The position numbers were made by a program, and so were the translations under genes. A DNA stretch of 64,000 bases from positions 135,001 through 199,000 of the forward strand of contig NZ_BAABRP010000002.1 of NCBI RefSeq assembly GCF_039545055.1. Direction: 5' to 3'. Positions 1 to 6,746 of this stretch are shown in pieces. The notes beneath the pieces were generated by a model. It saw only the letters and a program-made list of their open reading frames with translations. It ran no database searches and was not told where the DNA came from. The stretch comes from Deinococcus carri (GTDB taxonomy: Bacteria > Deinococcota > Deinococci > Deinococcales > Deinococcaceae). Numbering within the stretch: the first letter of the stretch is position 1; each line of letters starts with the position of its first letter.

Positions 1-2
1 TG

Positions 3-1553
3 ATCCTGCTGGTGCAGGATCAGCGTCCTGCGGCGGCCTGTCCCTCCTGTCAGCAGTACAGCTCCCACGTTCACAGCCGCTACGTCCGGCATCCCCACGA
101 CACCGCCCTGGGCCAGCGTGGCGTGACCCTCTTGGTGCAAACCCGGCGGTTCCGTTGCCGGAATCCGAGCTGCCCCCACACGACCTTCGCAGAAACCTGG
201 CCGGGCTGGCTCGAACCCCGTGCACAGCGCACCTGTCGCCTCGCACAGCAGCAGGGCCGTGTGGCCCTCAGTCTTGGTGGTGAAGCTGGACACCGGCTCC
301 TGGCCCACCTCGACGAACCCACCAGTGCCGATACCCTGCTGCGGCTGGTTCGCCGCGCCCCGCTCCTCCCCGCCGAGACCCCGACGGTGCTGGGGGTGGA
401 CGACTTCGCCCTCCGTCGTCGAAAAACGTATGGCACCCTGTTGATCGACCTGGAGCGCCACCAGGTCGTGGACCTGCTGCCGGACCGCCAGGGCGACACC
501 CTCGCCACCTGGCTGAGAGCACACCCGGGGGTGAAGATCATCTGCCGCGACCGGGCGGGAGAATATGCCCGTGGAGCGGCTTCCGGCGCGCCGGAAGCCC
601 AACAGATCGCGGACCGGTTCCACCTGATTGGCAATGTTCGGGACGCGGTCGAGGCTTGGTTACGGCCACAGCGTGTCCACCTCACCTCGCCGTTAGACCC
701 GGCACAGGGTGAAGGGGCGAGCGGGCCGCTCCAGCGTCTCCCCACGAAACGCCCCTCGACCAACCGGGAACGCGTCGAACTGACGGTGACCAAACGGCAA
801 CACCGACAGGCCCGGTATGAACAGGCCGTCACGTTGCGTGACAGGGGCCAAAGCTACAAGGCCATTGCCCGCCAGGTGGGGGTGGCCCGCAGCACGGTGA
901 CCGAATGGCTCCAGTACGAGGGGAAGCTGACGCGGAAGACTCCACCTAGCAGCATCACACCGTATGCGGCATACATCCGTGGCCGGATGGCCGAACCGGA
1001 GTGGACTGTGACCCAGCTTTTCCATGAAGTGGTGGAGCAAGGGTATCGGGGTGCGTTCAGCGGGATCTCCTCCTACGTGGCGTGGCTTCGGGAAGGGCAT
1101 GAACCACCGTCCATTGCTGATCAGCAGGGGCTGGGCCTGCCCCGGGAGAAGCGGCTGGGTCCTGCTCAGGTGGCGTGGTGGTTCACCAGGCGGCCGGACC
1201 AACGCTCGGAAACCGAGACCCACCGGCTGCAAACGGTGTTGGATCGGGTTCCACGCGGGCAGGAAATCTACCAGTTGGTCCAGGACGTCCTGGGGTGGCT
1301 GAGAGAAGCGCCGAGGTCAGGAGCTGCGCTCCTGACCTCATGGATCGAAAAGGCACAGGCCACGGGGCTGCCTGACCTGCAACGCCTGGCGCGCAGCTTC
1401 CAGAACGACTTCTCTGCCATTTGTGGCACCATCGAGTCTCCCTGGACCAACGGTCAGACGGAGGGGCAGGTGAACCGGCTCAAGCTGATTAAGCGCCAGA
1501 TGTTCGGCCGAGCCAAATTCGACCTGCTTCGGCAGCGCGTCCTCCTCGCCTGA
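3..1553 (+). CDS. ISL3-family transposase, 5' end cut by window edge
   Basis: DDE transposase of the ISL3 type. The reading frame is already open at base 3, before the GTG at 12, so the true start lies outside the window. The N-terminus has a Cys4-type zinc ribbon (CPSC, then CRNPSC). The DDE core starts at GVDDFALRR, and a helix-turn-helix of the GQSYKAIARQVGVARSTV type sits near residue 280. The C-terminus has the usual ISL3 block (WTNGQTEGQVNRLKLIKRQ). Two perfect palindromes lie inside the gene, at 578-599 (22 bp) and 1313-1339 (12-bp stems). The right inverted repeat was not identified. Confidence 0.9.
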   Translation: MLLVQDQRPAAACPSCQQYSSHVHSRYVRHPHDTALGQRGVTLLVQTRRFRCRNPSCPHTTFAETWPGWLEPRAQRTCRLAQQQGRVALSLGGEAGHRLLAHLDEPTSADTLLRLVRRAPLLPAETPTVLGVDDFALRRRKTYGTLLIDLERHQVVDLLPDRQGDTLATWLRAHPGVKIICRDRAGEYARGAASGAPEAQQIADRFHLIGNVRDAVEAWLRPQRVHLTSPLDPAQGEGASGPLQRLPTKRPSTNRERVELTVTKRQHRQARYEQAVTLRDRGQSYKAIARQVGVARSTVTEWLQYEGKLTRKTPPSSITPYAAYIRGRMAEPEWTVTQLFHEVVEQGYRGAFSGISSYVAWLREGHEPPSIADQQGLGLPREKRLGPAQVAWWFTRRPDQRSETETHRLQTVLDRVPRGQEIYQLVQDVLGWLREAPRSGAALLTSWIEKAQATGLPDLQRLARSFQNDFSAICGTIESPWTNGQTEGQVNRLKLIKRQMFGRAKFDLLRQRVLLA

Positions 1554-1849
1554 CCCCGCTGCACGCAAGCTGCGGGAGACCCGCCCCCCCGCCGGATTAC
1601 GCCAGCGTACGCAGAAGTAGCGGTGAAGCTGTTCTTCGCTGGGTTCGCCCGCATACCGGCCGTACCGCTGGAGTATCTCGTCCCCGGAGAACTCAACCGG
1701 CACAGCAGCCCTTGGGGGTGACGGGCAGAAATCCTGATAGAAGCATCGTTATCGCTGGATTCCCCCTGGTTAGGGGCGCAGAATTGAAGGCGGAAGTCCA
1801 GCTACCCATGACCCGCGCAGCACACTTATCACCGGATGGAGCATGTGCG
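1554..1849. other. Region without a recognised gene
   Basis: This stretch separates the ISL3 transposase from the integrase. It should contain the right end of the ISL3 element and the integrase promoter, but neither could be fixed. A short open frame at about 1598-1721 on the + strand has no recognised family. Confidence 0.4.
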
Positions 1850-2710
1850 ATGACCCGCCCCGTTCTGACCGACCTCATCGCTGCCTTTGTGCAGGATCTC
1901 TCGGCACACCGCTCACCCCACACCCGGCGCGCGTACGCCGCCGATCTGCGGCACTTCAGCACCTGGCTGCAAGCTGACACCCTTGATGAGGCCACCCTCG
2001 CCCGGTACTTTGCGGCCCACCCGCACTGGAAGCCTGCGACCGCCAGCCGCAAGCAGGTCACGCTCCGCCGCTTCTGTGCCTGGGCGGAGCTTCATGGGCA
2101 TCTAACGCGCAACGTGGCGCGGAACCTGGAGCGGGTACATGTTCCCGAGCCACATCCCAGGGGGCTGCGCCGGGCCGAGGTGGAACAGATTCTGGTGACG
2201 ATTCCCACCCAGCAACCGCGTGACCGCTTGCTGTTCCGCCTGCTGTTCGAGATGGGGCTGCGGATCGGGGAGGTGCTGGGTCTGCACATCGAGGACCTTG
2301 ACCTCACGAAAGGTGATGAACACCTGACAGTTCTGGGGAAGGGAGGGCGCAAGCGGACGATTCTGCTCGATGATCCCAAACTCGTGGCGGCCCTCCGCCA
2401 GTACCTCCGGGGGCTTCCTTACACCCACGGACACCTCTTTCAGGCACGCAAGAACGGCAAGGGCGGGGCAATGTGCTATGCGTCGGTCCAGGAGCGCTGG
2501 CAGGGGTATGCCAGACAGGCCGGGGTGGCCTGCACGCTGCACCAACTGCGCCACAGCCATGCCACGGAACTCGTGAACGGTGGGGTGAGCCTCGGAACGA
2601 TCCGCAAACGGCTTGGTCATCGGCACATCCAGACCACCCTGCGCTACGCGGAGGTGAGCGACGGGGCGGCGGACGCGGAAGTGCGCGCGTGGCGGCGGAA
2701 GCAAAGGTGA
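1850..2710 (+). CDS. Tyrosine recombinase (XerC/XerD-like integrase)
   Basis: A 286-aa site-specific recombinase. The N-terminal SAM-like core-binding domain (about residues 1-90) contains SPHTRRAYAADLRHF. The catalytic domain shows the tyrosine-recombinase residues: Arg in GLRIGE, Lys in GKGGRKR, His-x-x-Arg in LHQLRHSHATEL, His in LGHRHIQTT, and the Tyr of TLRYAEV. The ATG at 1850 fits the start of the fold; upstream in-frame starts at 1808 and 1712 would add an unrelated tail. Two truncated relatives lie at 24.9 and 40.3 kb. It could resolve plasmid dimers or move a cassette; the sequence does not decide. Confidence 0.88.
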   Translation: MTRPVLTDLIAAFVQDLSAHRSPHTRRAYAADLRHFSTWLQADTLDEATLARYFAAHPHWKPATASRKQVTLRRFCAWAELHGHLTRNVARNLERVHVPEPHPRGLRRAEVEQILVTIPTQQPRDRLLFRLLFEMGLRIGEVLGLHIEDLDLTKGDEHLTVLGKGGRKRTILLDDPKLVAALRQYLRGLPYTHGHLFQARKNGKGGAMCYASVQERWQGYARQAGVACTLHQLRHSHATELVNGGVSLGTIRKRLGHRHIQTTLRYAEVSDGAADAEVRAWRRKQR

Positions 2711-2738
2711 GCGCCGGGGGACCTCCCCCGGCGCTCAC
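2707..2738. terminator. Bidirectional hairpin terminator
   Basis: A perfect 14-bp stem (GTGAGCGCCGGGGG and its complement) with a 4-nt ACCT loop. It sits between two convergent genes and overlaps the integrase stop codon, so it could end both transcripts. There is no clear U-tract. Confidence 0.7.
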
Positions 2739-2744
2739 GGTCAC

Positions 2745-3254
2745 TTACTGGCCGTCATTGGTTTCGCTGTCCTGGCTGCCTTCCTGATCACCTCCCTGCT
2801 CATCGTGTCCGGCCTGTTCCTGATGCAGCACCCGGCCATTCCCGGCGTCCACCTTCACCTCGGTCTGGGCAATCACGACCGCATAGACCAGACTGCCATT
2901 CTCGTTTTCAAGCTTGACACTGCTGACGGTGCCGGGGACGGCGGCCTGGGCCGCTTGAGCGGCCTGCTGGGGCGTGATGCGGGCGAGGCCGCGGAGCTGA
3001 GCTTCTTCCTGAGCGTCTGGCAGTTCCGTCCCCTGCTGCTCGGCAGGCAGTTGGATGCTGCCCTGGTAGGCCGGGGTCTGATCGTCCTGCGTTTCCGTAT
3101 CGTTGTCCTGTGTGTTCTGGCCCTGCGCCATGCGGGTCTGGGCCGCGTGGCTCTGGGCCGGGGTGGTCTGGGCGAAGGCATATCCGGCCAGCGGAACGCC
3201 GACGGCGGCGGTGGTGGCGAGGGCGAGCAGGATGTTCCGAGTGTTCTTGTTCAT
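2745..3254 (-). CDS. Secreted PepSY-domain protein
   Basis: A 169-aa exported protein. The first 28 or so residues are a signal peptide (MNKNTRNILLALATTAAVG, cleavage near YAFAQ). A low-complexity linker rich in Gln, Thr and Asp follows, then one PepSY-like domain: ITPQQAAQAAQAAVPGTV, then a strand pair ending VKVDAGNGRVL. The tail is acidic and Gln/Glu/Asp-rich. PepSY domains commonly inhibit proteases or bind small ligands outside the membrane. The start at 3254 is chosen for the signal peptide and the AAGGAGA ribosome site. It is expressed from the shared regulon promoter at 3301-3332. Confidence 0.85.
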   Translation of the reverse strand: MNKNTRNILLALATTAAVGVPLAGYAFAQTTPAQSHAAQTRMAQGQNTQDNDTETQDDQTPAYQGSIQLPAEQQGTELPDAQEEAQLRGLARITPQQAAQAAQAAVPGTVSSVKLENENGSLVYAVVIAQTEVKVDAGNGRVLHQEQAGHDEQGGDQEGSQDSETNDGQ

Positions 3255-3300
3255 GGGTCTTCTCCTTGAAGGGGTGAGGCCCTGTGCTTCACCTGCGGCC

Positions 3301-3332
3301 AGGATGCCTGCATCCAGTATAGGGACGGTATA
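3301..3332 (-). promoter_or_regulatory. Regulon promoter box (copy 1), for the PepSY gene
   Basis: Reading on the minus strand: TATACC, 5 nt, TATACT (3316-3332), then 9 nt, then CATCCT (3301-3306) as the -10. It has the same 32-bp layout as six other promoters in the window. The direct repeat has the 11-bp pitch typical of OmpR-family response regulators. Confidence 0.65.
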
Positions 3333-3404
3333 AACCCCGTCCAGCACAGGTAATGTCGGATTTAACCGGGGAATGGGGCCGCCAGTTGGTCCCTCCTGGA
3401 GCGC

Positions 3405-3436
3405 TATACCGCGCCTTAACCTCTTCACCTCAAAGT
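3405..3436 (+). promoter_or_regulatory. Regulon promoter box (copy 2), for the helix-hairpin-helix gene
   Basis: TATACC, 5 nt, TTAACC (3405-3421), 9 nt, then CAAAGT as the -10 (3431-3436). The start codon at 3488 is 51 nt further on, so this transcript has a leader. Confidence 0.65.
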
Positions 3437-3487
3437 GCGCCGCAGCTTCCCCGGACAGGGGAGCAAGAACCGCTGCTGGAGGTCGCC

Positions 3488-3803
3488 ATGAACCGTTGCA
3501 AGAACTTTGTCCTACTCACCGCCACCCTCACCTCTGCCGATCTGGCCGGTGCCCAGAGCAGCCATACCGGGAAGGCCCCTGCCAGGGCCACGGGTGGGAT
3601 GAGCCGTTGTGCCCAGGCCCTGTAAGCCAGGGGCGCACAAGGCGAGCGCGGCCGACCTCACCTGCCTCAAGGGCGTTTCTCCGACCATCGCCAGGGACAT
3701 CATCGCCAACCGGCCCTTCAAGGACGGCAACGACTTTGCCCGCAAGATCAAGGTGATCGGCCACCGGCTCTGGCAGGGCAACAAGGCCAGCCTCACGTTC
3801 TGA
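3488..3803 (+). pseudogene. Frameshifted secreted helix-hairpin-helix (ComEA-like) protein
   Basis: The frame from ATG 3488 gives a signal peptide (MNRCKNFVLLTATLTSADLAG) and a short Ala/Gly linker, then stops at 3625. A second frame (open 3609-3803) continues with a helix-hairpin-helix domain: ASAADLTCLKGVSPTIARDIIANRPF...GHRLWQGNKASLTF. Joined across a frameshift near 3610-3640 they make one protein of about 100 aa, a usual size for small exported HhH proteins related to ComEA, which bind DNA. It may be a pseudogene, a sequencing error or a recoded gene. Confidence 0.6.
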
Positions 3804-3884
3804 ACCTCCCGCGAAGGCAGAACCAGGGGGGCGGCCACGCTCCCTTTTCGTTCCGCCCGGCCTCCCCACTGAAAGGGCGTCCGC

Positions 3885-4682
3885 ATGACCTCCACCCTGA
3901 CCACCGATGCGGCCCTCCCGGCCCGGACCTTCTGGAGCAAAGTGCCCGAGGTCACGGCCCTGTTCTGGATCGTCAAAATTTTCTGTACCACGATTGGCGA
4001 AACCGCCGCCGACTATCTAAATATGAAACTGCACATCGGGCTGACCGGCACCACGCTGATCATGAGCGCGCTGCTGATCGCGGCCCTCGTCTGGCAATTC
4101 CGCACGCGCCGCTACGTGCCCCCCGTGTACTGGCTGGCCGTGATGCTGATCAGCGTGGTGGGGACGCTCATCACCGACAACCTCACCGACAATTTCGGCG
4201 TCGGCCTGTGGGTCAGCACCGGCGTCTTCAGCGCGGCCCTGATCGCCACTTTCCTGGTGTGGTACCGCAGCGAGGGGACACTCTCGATTCACAGCATCTT
4301 CACGCCGAAGCGCGAGGCGTTCTACTGGCTGACGGTGCTGTTCACCTTCGCGTTGGGAACGGCGGCGGGGGACCTGATAGCCGAGCAGCTCCAACTGGGC
4401 TACCTGCCCTCGGCGCTGATCTTCGGCAGCATGATCACGCTGGTCGCGCTGGCACATCGGCTGTTCGGAGTGAACGGCATCCTCACCTTCTGGCTGGCCT
4501 ACATCCTGACCCGGCCACTGGGAGCCTCCATCGGGGATTACCTCTCCCAGGGGCGGGATGTTGGTGGCCTTGGACTGGGCACCACGACCACCAGCCTGAT
4601 TTTCTTGGTGGGGTCAGTTGCCATCGTCGCCTATCTCACGGCCACCAGGCGAGACCAGATCGCGCTCGCAGAGGCGGCGTAA
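3885..4682 (+). CDS. COG4705-type integral membrane protein with four internal repeats
   Basis: A 265-aa protein, nearly all transmembrane segments. It resembles the uncharacterised COG4705 membrane family (KVPEVTALFWIVKIFCTTIGETAADYL). The same unit recurs four times: TTIGETAADYL, SVVGTLITDNL, FALGTAAGDLI and RPLGASIGDYL. Each has Gly, then an acidic residue 5 or so later, followed by Gly-rich turns and a hydrophobic helix. Such repetition suggests a channel or carrier built by duplication; no substrate can be named. A terminator follows at 4706. Confidence 0.75.
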   Translation: MTSTLTTDAALPARTFWSKVPEVTALFWIVKIFCTTIGETAADYLNMKLHIGLTGTTLIMSALLIAALVWQFRTRRYVPPVYWLAVMLISVVGTLITDNLTDNFGVGLWVSTGVFSAALIATFLVWYRSEGTLSIHSIFTPKREAFYWLTVLFTFALGTAAGDLIAEQLQLGYLPSALIFGSMITLVALAHRLFGVNGILTFWLAYILTRPLGASIGDYLSQGRDVGGLGLGTTTTSLIFLVGSVAIVAYLTATRRDQIALAEAA

Positions 4683-4705
4683 CGAAGAACAGCAGCTCCT
4701 CGCTT

Positions 4706-4744
4706 CACCCGGTTCCTGACCCTCGGGAGCCGGGTGCTGTTTTC
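4706..4744 (+). terminator. Rho-independent terminator
   Basis: The stem CACCCGGTTCC pairs with GGAGCCGGGTG (one G-T pair), followed by CTGTTTT. It closes the COG4705 gene just before the next promoter. Confidence 0.65.
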
Positions 4745-4746
4745 GC

Positions 4747-4778
4747 TATACCGGCGTTATACGCCACAAGACTACGGT
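4747..4778 (+). promoter_or_regulatory. Regulon promoter box (copy 3), for the ABC exporter operon
   Basis: TATACC, 5 nt, TATACG (4747-4763), 9 nt, then TACGGT (4773-4778), a good TANNNT -10. The first gene starts at 4796 with a GGAGGTG ribosome site inside a short leader. Confidence 0.7.
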
Positions 4779-4795
4779 CATGACGGAGGTGTCCC

Positions 4796-5353
4796 ATGAA
4801 CAAGTCTGTTCTGCTGGCGCTCGCCCTGAACGCCGTCTTCTGGGGCGGCCCGGCCTACGCCCAAACCCAGGTGGCCCCGGAAACCCATCCGGTCGGGGAT
4901 ATTCCCGACTCGCAGGCGTTCGTGCAATACACCGACGCGGCGGGGCACTACAGCCTCACCGTTCCGGAGGGCTGGGCGCGCCGTAAGCAGGGCCAGCAGG
5001 TGAGCTTCACGTCCAAACTCGGTGCGGTGGAGATGACCAGCGGCAAGGCCGCAGCTACGCCGACGGTCGCAGGTGTGAAAGCTTCGACCCTACCCGGACT
5101 GGCAAAGGCCATCCCGAACCTGAAGGTCACCTCGGTCCAGGCGGTCCGTCTGCCCGCTGGTCCGGCGGTCCTGGCGCGCTTCACGTCTGCTGGTCTGCCC
5201 AACCCGGTGACGGGCAAGAGCCTCCCGATGGAGAACGACCTGTACGTCCTCGCCCGGCAGGGGCAGCAGCTTCTGGTGCGCTTCACCGCGCCGCTGGGGG
5301 CGGACAACGTGGACGCCTGGAAGCAGATGGCCCAGTCCATCCAGTGGAGGTAA
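4796..5353 (+). CDS. Exported protein, PsbP/lipoprotein-like
   Basis: A 185-aa protein with a signal peptide (MNKSVLLALALNAVFWGG, cleavage near AYAQT). The mature part has the form of a PsbP-type surface-ligand domain: YTDAAGHYSLTVPEGWARRKQGQQVSFTSK near residue 45, and a C-terminal LLVRFTAPLGADNVDAWKQMAQSI. No catalytic residues are visible. It is the first gene of a tightly packed operon ending in an exporter (3 nt to the ATPase), so it is probably a periplasmic partner or substrate of that machine. Function not known. Confidence 0.65.
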   Translation: MNKSVLLALALNAVFWGGPAYAQTQVAPETHPVGDIPDSQAFVQYTDAAGHYSLTVPEGWARRKQGQQVSFTSKLGAVEMTSGKAAATPTVAGVKASTLPGLAKAIPNLKVTSVQAVRLPAGPAVLARFTSAGLPNPVTGKSLPMENDLYVLARQGQQLLVRFTAPLGADNVDAWKQMAQSIQWR

Positions 5354-5356
5354 GCC

Positions 5357-6022
5357 ATGACCCTGCTGCAAGCCACAGACGTCTACCGCTTCTACCACGT
5401 GGGAGACGACGAGACCCGCGCCCTGCGGGGGGTCAGCCTGGAGGTCCGGGCGGGCGAGCTGGTCGTGCTGCTGGGCAGCAGCGGCAGCGGGAAAAGTACC
5501 CTGCTGGCTTGCCTCGCCGGACTGGATGACCCGGACGGGGGGCAGGTGGAGGTCGCCTCCCGTCGCCTCTCGCGCCGTCCGGAAGTGCAGCGTGCCCGGC
5601 TGCGGGCCGAACACCTGGGCGTGATGCTGCAAAGCGGCAACCTGCTCCCGCACCTGAACGTGCTGGAGAACGTGCTGCTGACCGGACACATCCTGGGCAA
5701 GCCCGACGAGGTCCGGGCGCGGGAACTCCTGGGGCAACTGGGCCTGTCTGGACAGTTGGCGGCCTATCCCAGTCAGCTCTCCGGCGGCGAGACCGCCCGC
5801 GTGTCCCTCGCGGCGGCGTTGGCGCACGGCCCGGCGCTCCTGCTGGCCGACGAACCCACCGCCGAGGTGGACGCCCTGACCGAGGCGCAGGTGGCGCAGG
5901 TCATCGAGGCGTTCGTTCATCAGCCGGGGCACTGCGCCCTGATCGCCACGCACAGCCCACGCCTGGCCGCCCACGCCACTCGCATGCTGCGCCTGAAGGA
6001 CGGGAGGTGGCAGGATGCCTGA
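5357..6022 (+). CDS. ABC transporter ATP-binding protein (LolD/MacB type), first of two
   Basis: A 221-aa ATPase. Walker A is GSSGSGKST (about residue 38), the signature is LSGGE, Walker B is LLLADEPTAEVD, and the switch His lies in ATHS. The signature has Glu in place of the usual Gln. It belongs to the class that powers MacB/FtsX-fold permeases. It overlaps the second ATPase by 8 nt. Two different ATPases with one large permease suggest an asymmetric heterodimer, with this one (LSGGE, AEVD) likely the weaker site. Confidence 0.85.
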   Translation: MTLLQATDVYRFYHVGDDETRALRGVSLEVRAGELVVLLGSSGSGKSTLLACLAGLDDPDGGQVEVASRRLSRRPEVQRARLRAEHLGVMLQSGNLLPHLNVLENVLLTGHILGKPDEVRARELLGQLGLSGQLAAYPSQLSGGETARVSLAAALAHGPALLLADEPTAEVDALTEAQVAQVIEAFVHQPGHCALIATHSPRLAAHATRMLRLKDGRWQDA

Positions 6023-6746
6023 AATAGGGGCACTCCCCAGGATTCAACTCCGCCTCGCCGCACCTGCGGCACTCCCCCTGGTGGAAGCGCGGCAGGTCAC
6101 GCGGGCGTTCCAGGTGGCCGGGCAGACCGTGACCGCCGTGCGCGACGTATCCCTTCAGATTCGGGCAGGGGACCGCGTCGCCCTTCTCGGCACGTCCGGC
6201 AGCGGGAAAAGTACCCTGCTGCACCTGCTGGGCAGTCTGGACACGCCCACCAGCGGCAGCGTCGCATGGCCCTCGCTGGGCGACGGACAGGACCTGCGCC
6301 CCGGCAAGGTCGCCTTCGTCTTCCAGGCGCAGAGCCTGATCCCGCCCCTCACCGCGCTGGAAAACGTTGCACTGCCCCTGCTGCTGAAGGGGGACACGCC
6401 CGGTGCGGCCCAGCAGGAAGCGGCCGCCTGGCTGGAGCGGCTGGAACTGTTGCCCCTGGCCGACCACCTCCCCGAGGAACTTTCCGGCGGGCAGGCGCAG
6501 CGGGTGGCGGTGGCCCGCGCGCTGGTCACCCATCCCCGCCTGATCCTGGCCGACGAACCCACCGGGCAACTCGACTCCGCGACCGCCCAGCACCTGCTGG
6601 ACGTGCTGCTCACCGCTCTTGACCCGAACGCGGCGCTGGTGATGGCCACCCACGACCCCGACGTGGCCCGCCGCCTGGACACGATCTGGCGGATGCAGGA
6701 CGGGCAGCTCGTCTCGGTCACCCGCAGGCAGGAGGAAGCCTCATGA
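6015..6746 (+). CDS. ABC transporter ATP-binding protein (LolD/MacB type), second of two
   Basis: A 243-aa ATPase with canonical motifs: Walker A GTSGSGKST (about residue 59), signature LSGGQ, Walker B LILADEPTGQLD, and switch His in ATHD. An N-terminal extension of about 25 residues precedes the domain. Its stop codon overlaps the ATG of the permease (6743). It pairs with the preceding ATPase to energise the permease. Confidence 0.88.
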   Translation: MPEIGALPRIQLRLAAPAALPLVEARQVTRAFQVAGQTVTAVRDVSLQIRAGDRVALLGTSGSGKSTLLHLLGSLDTPTSGSVAWPSLGDGQDLRPGKVAFVFQAQSLIPPLTALENVALPLLLKGDTPGAAQQEAAAWLERLELLPLADHLPEELSGGQAQRVAVARALVTHPRLILADEPTGQLDSATAQHLLDVLLTALDPNAALVMATHDPDVARRLDTIWRMQDGQLVSVTRRQEEAS

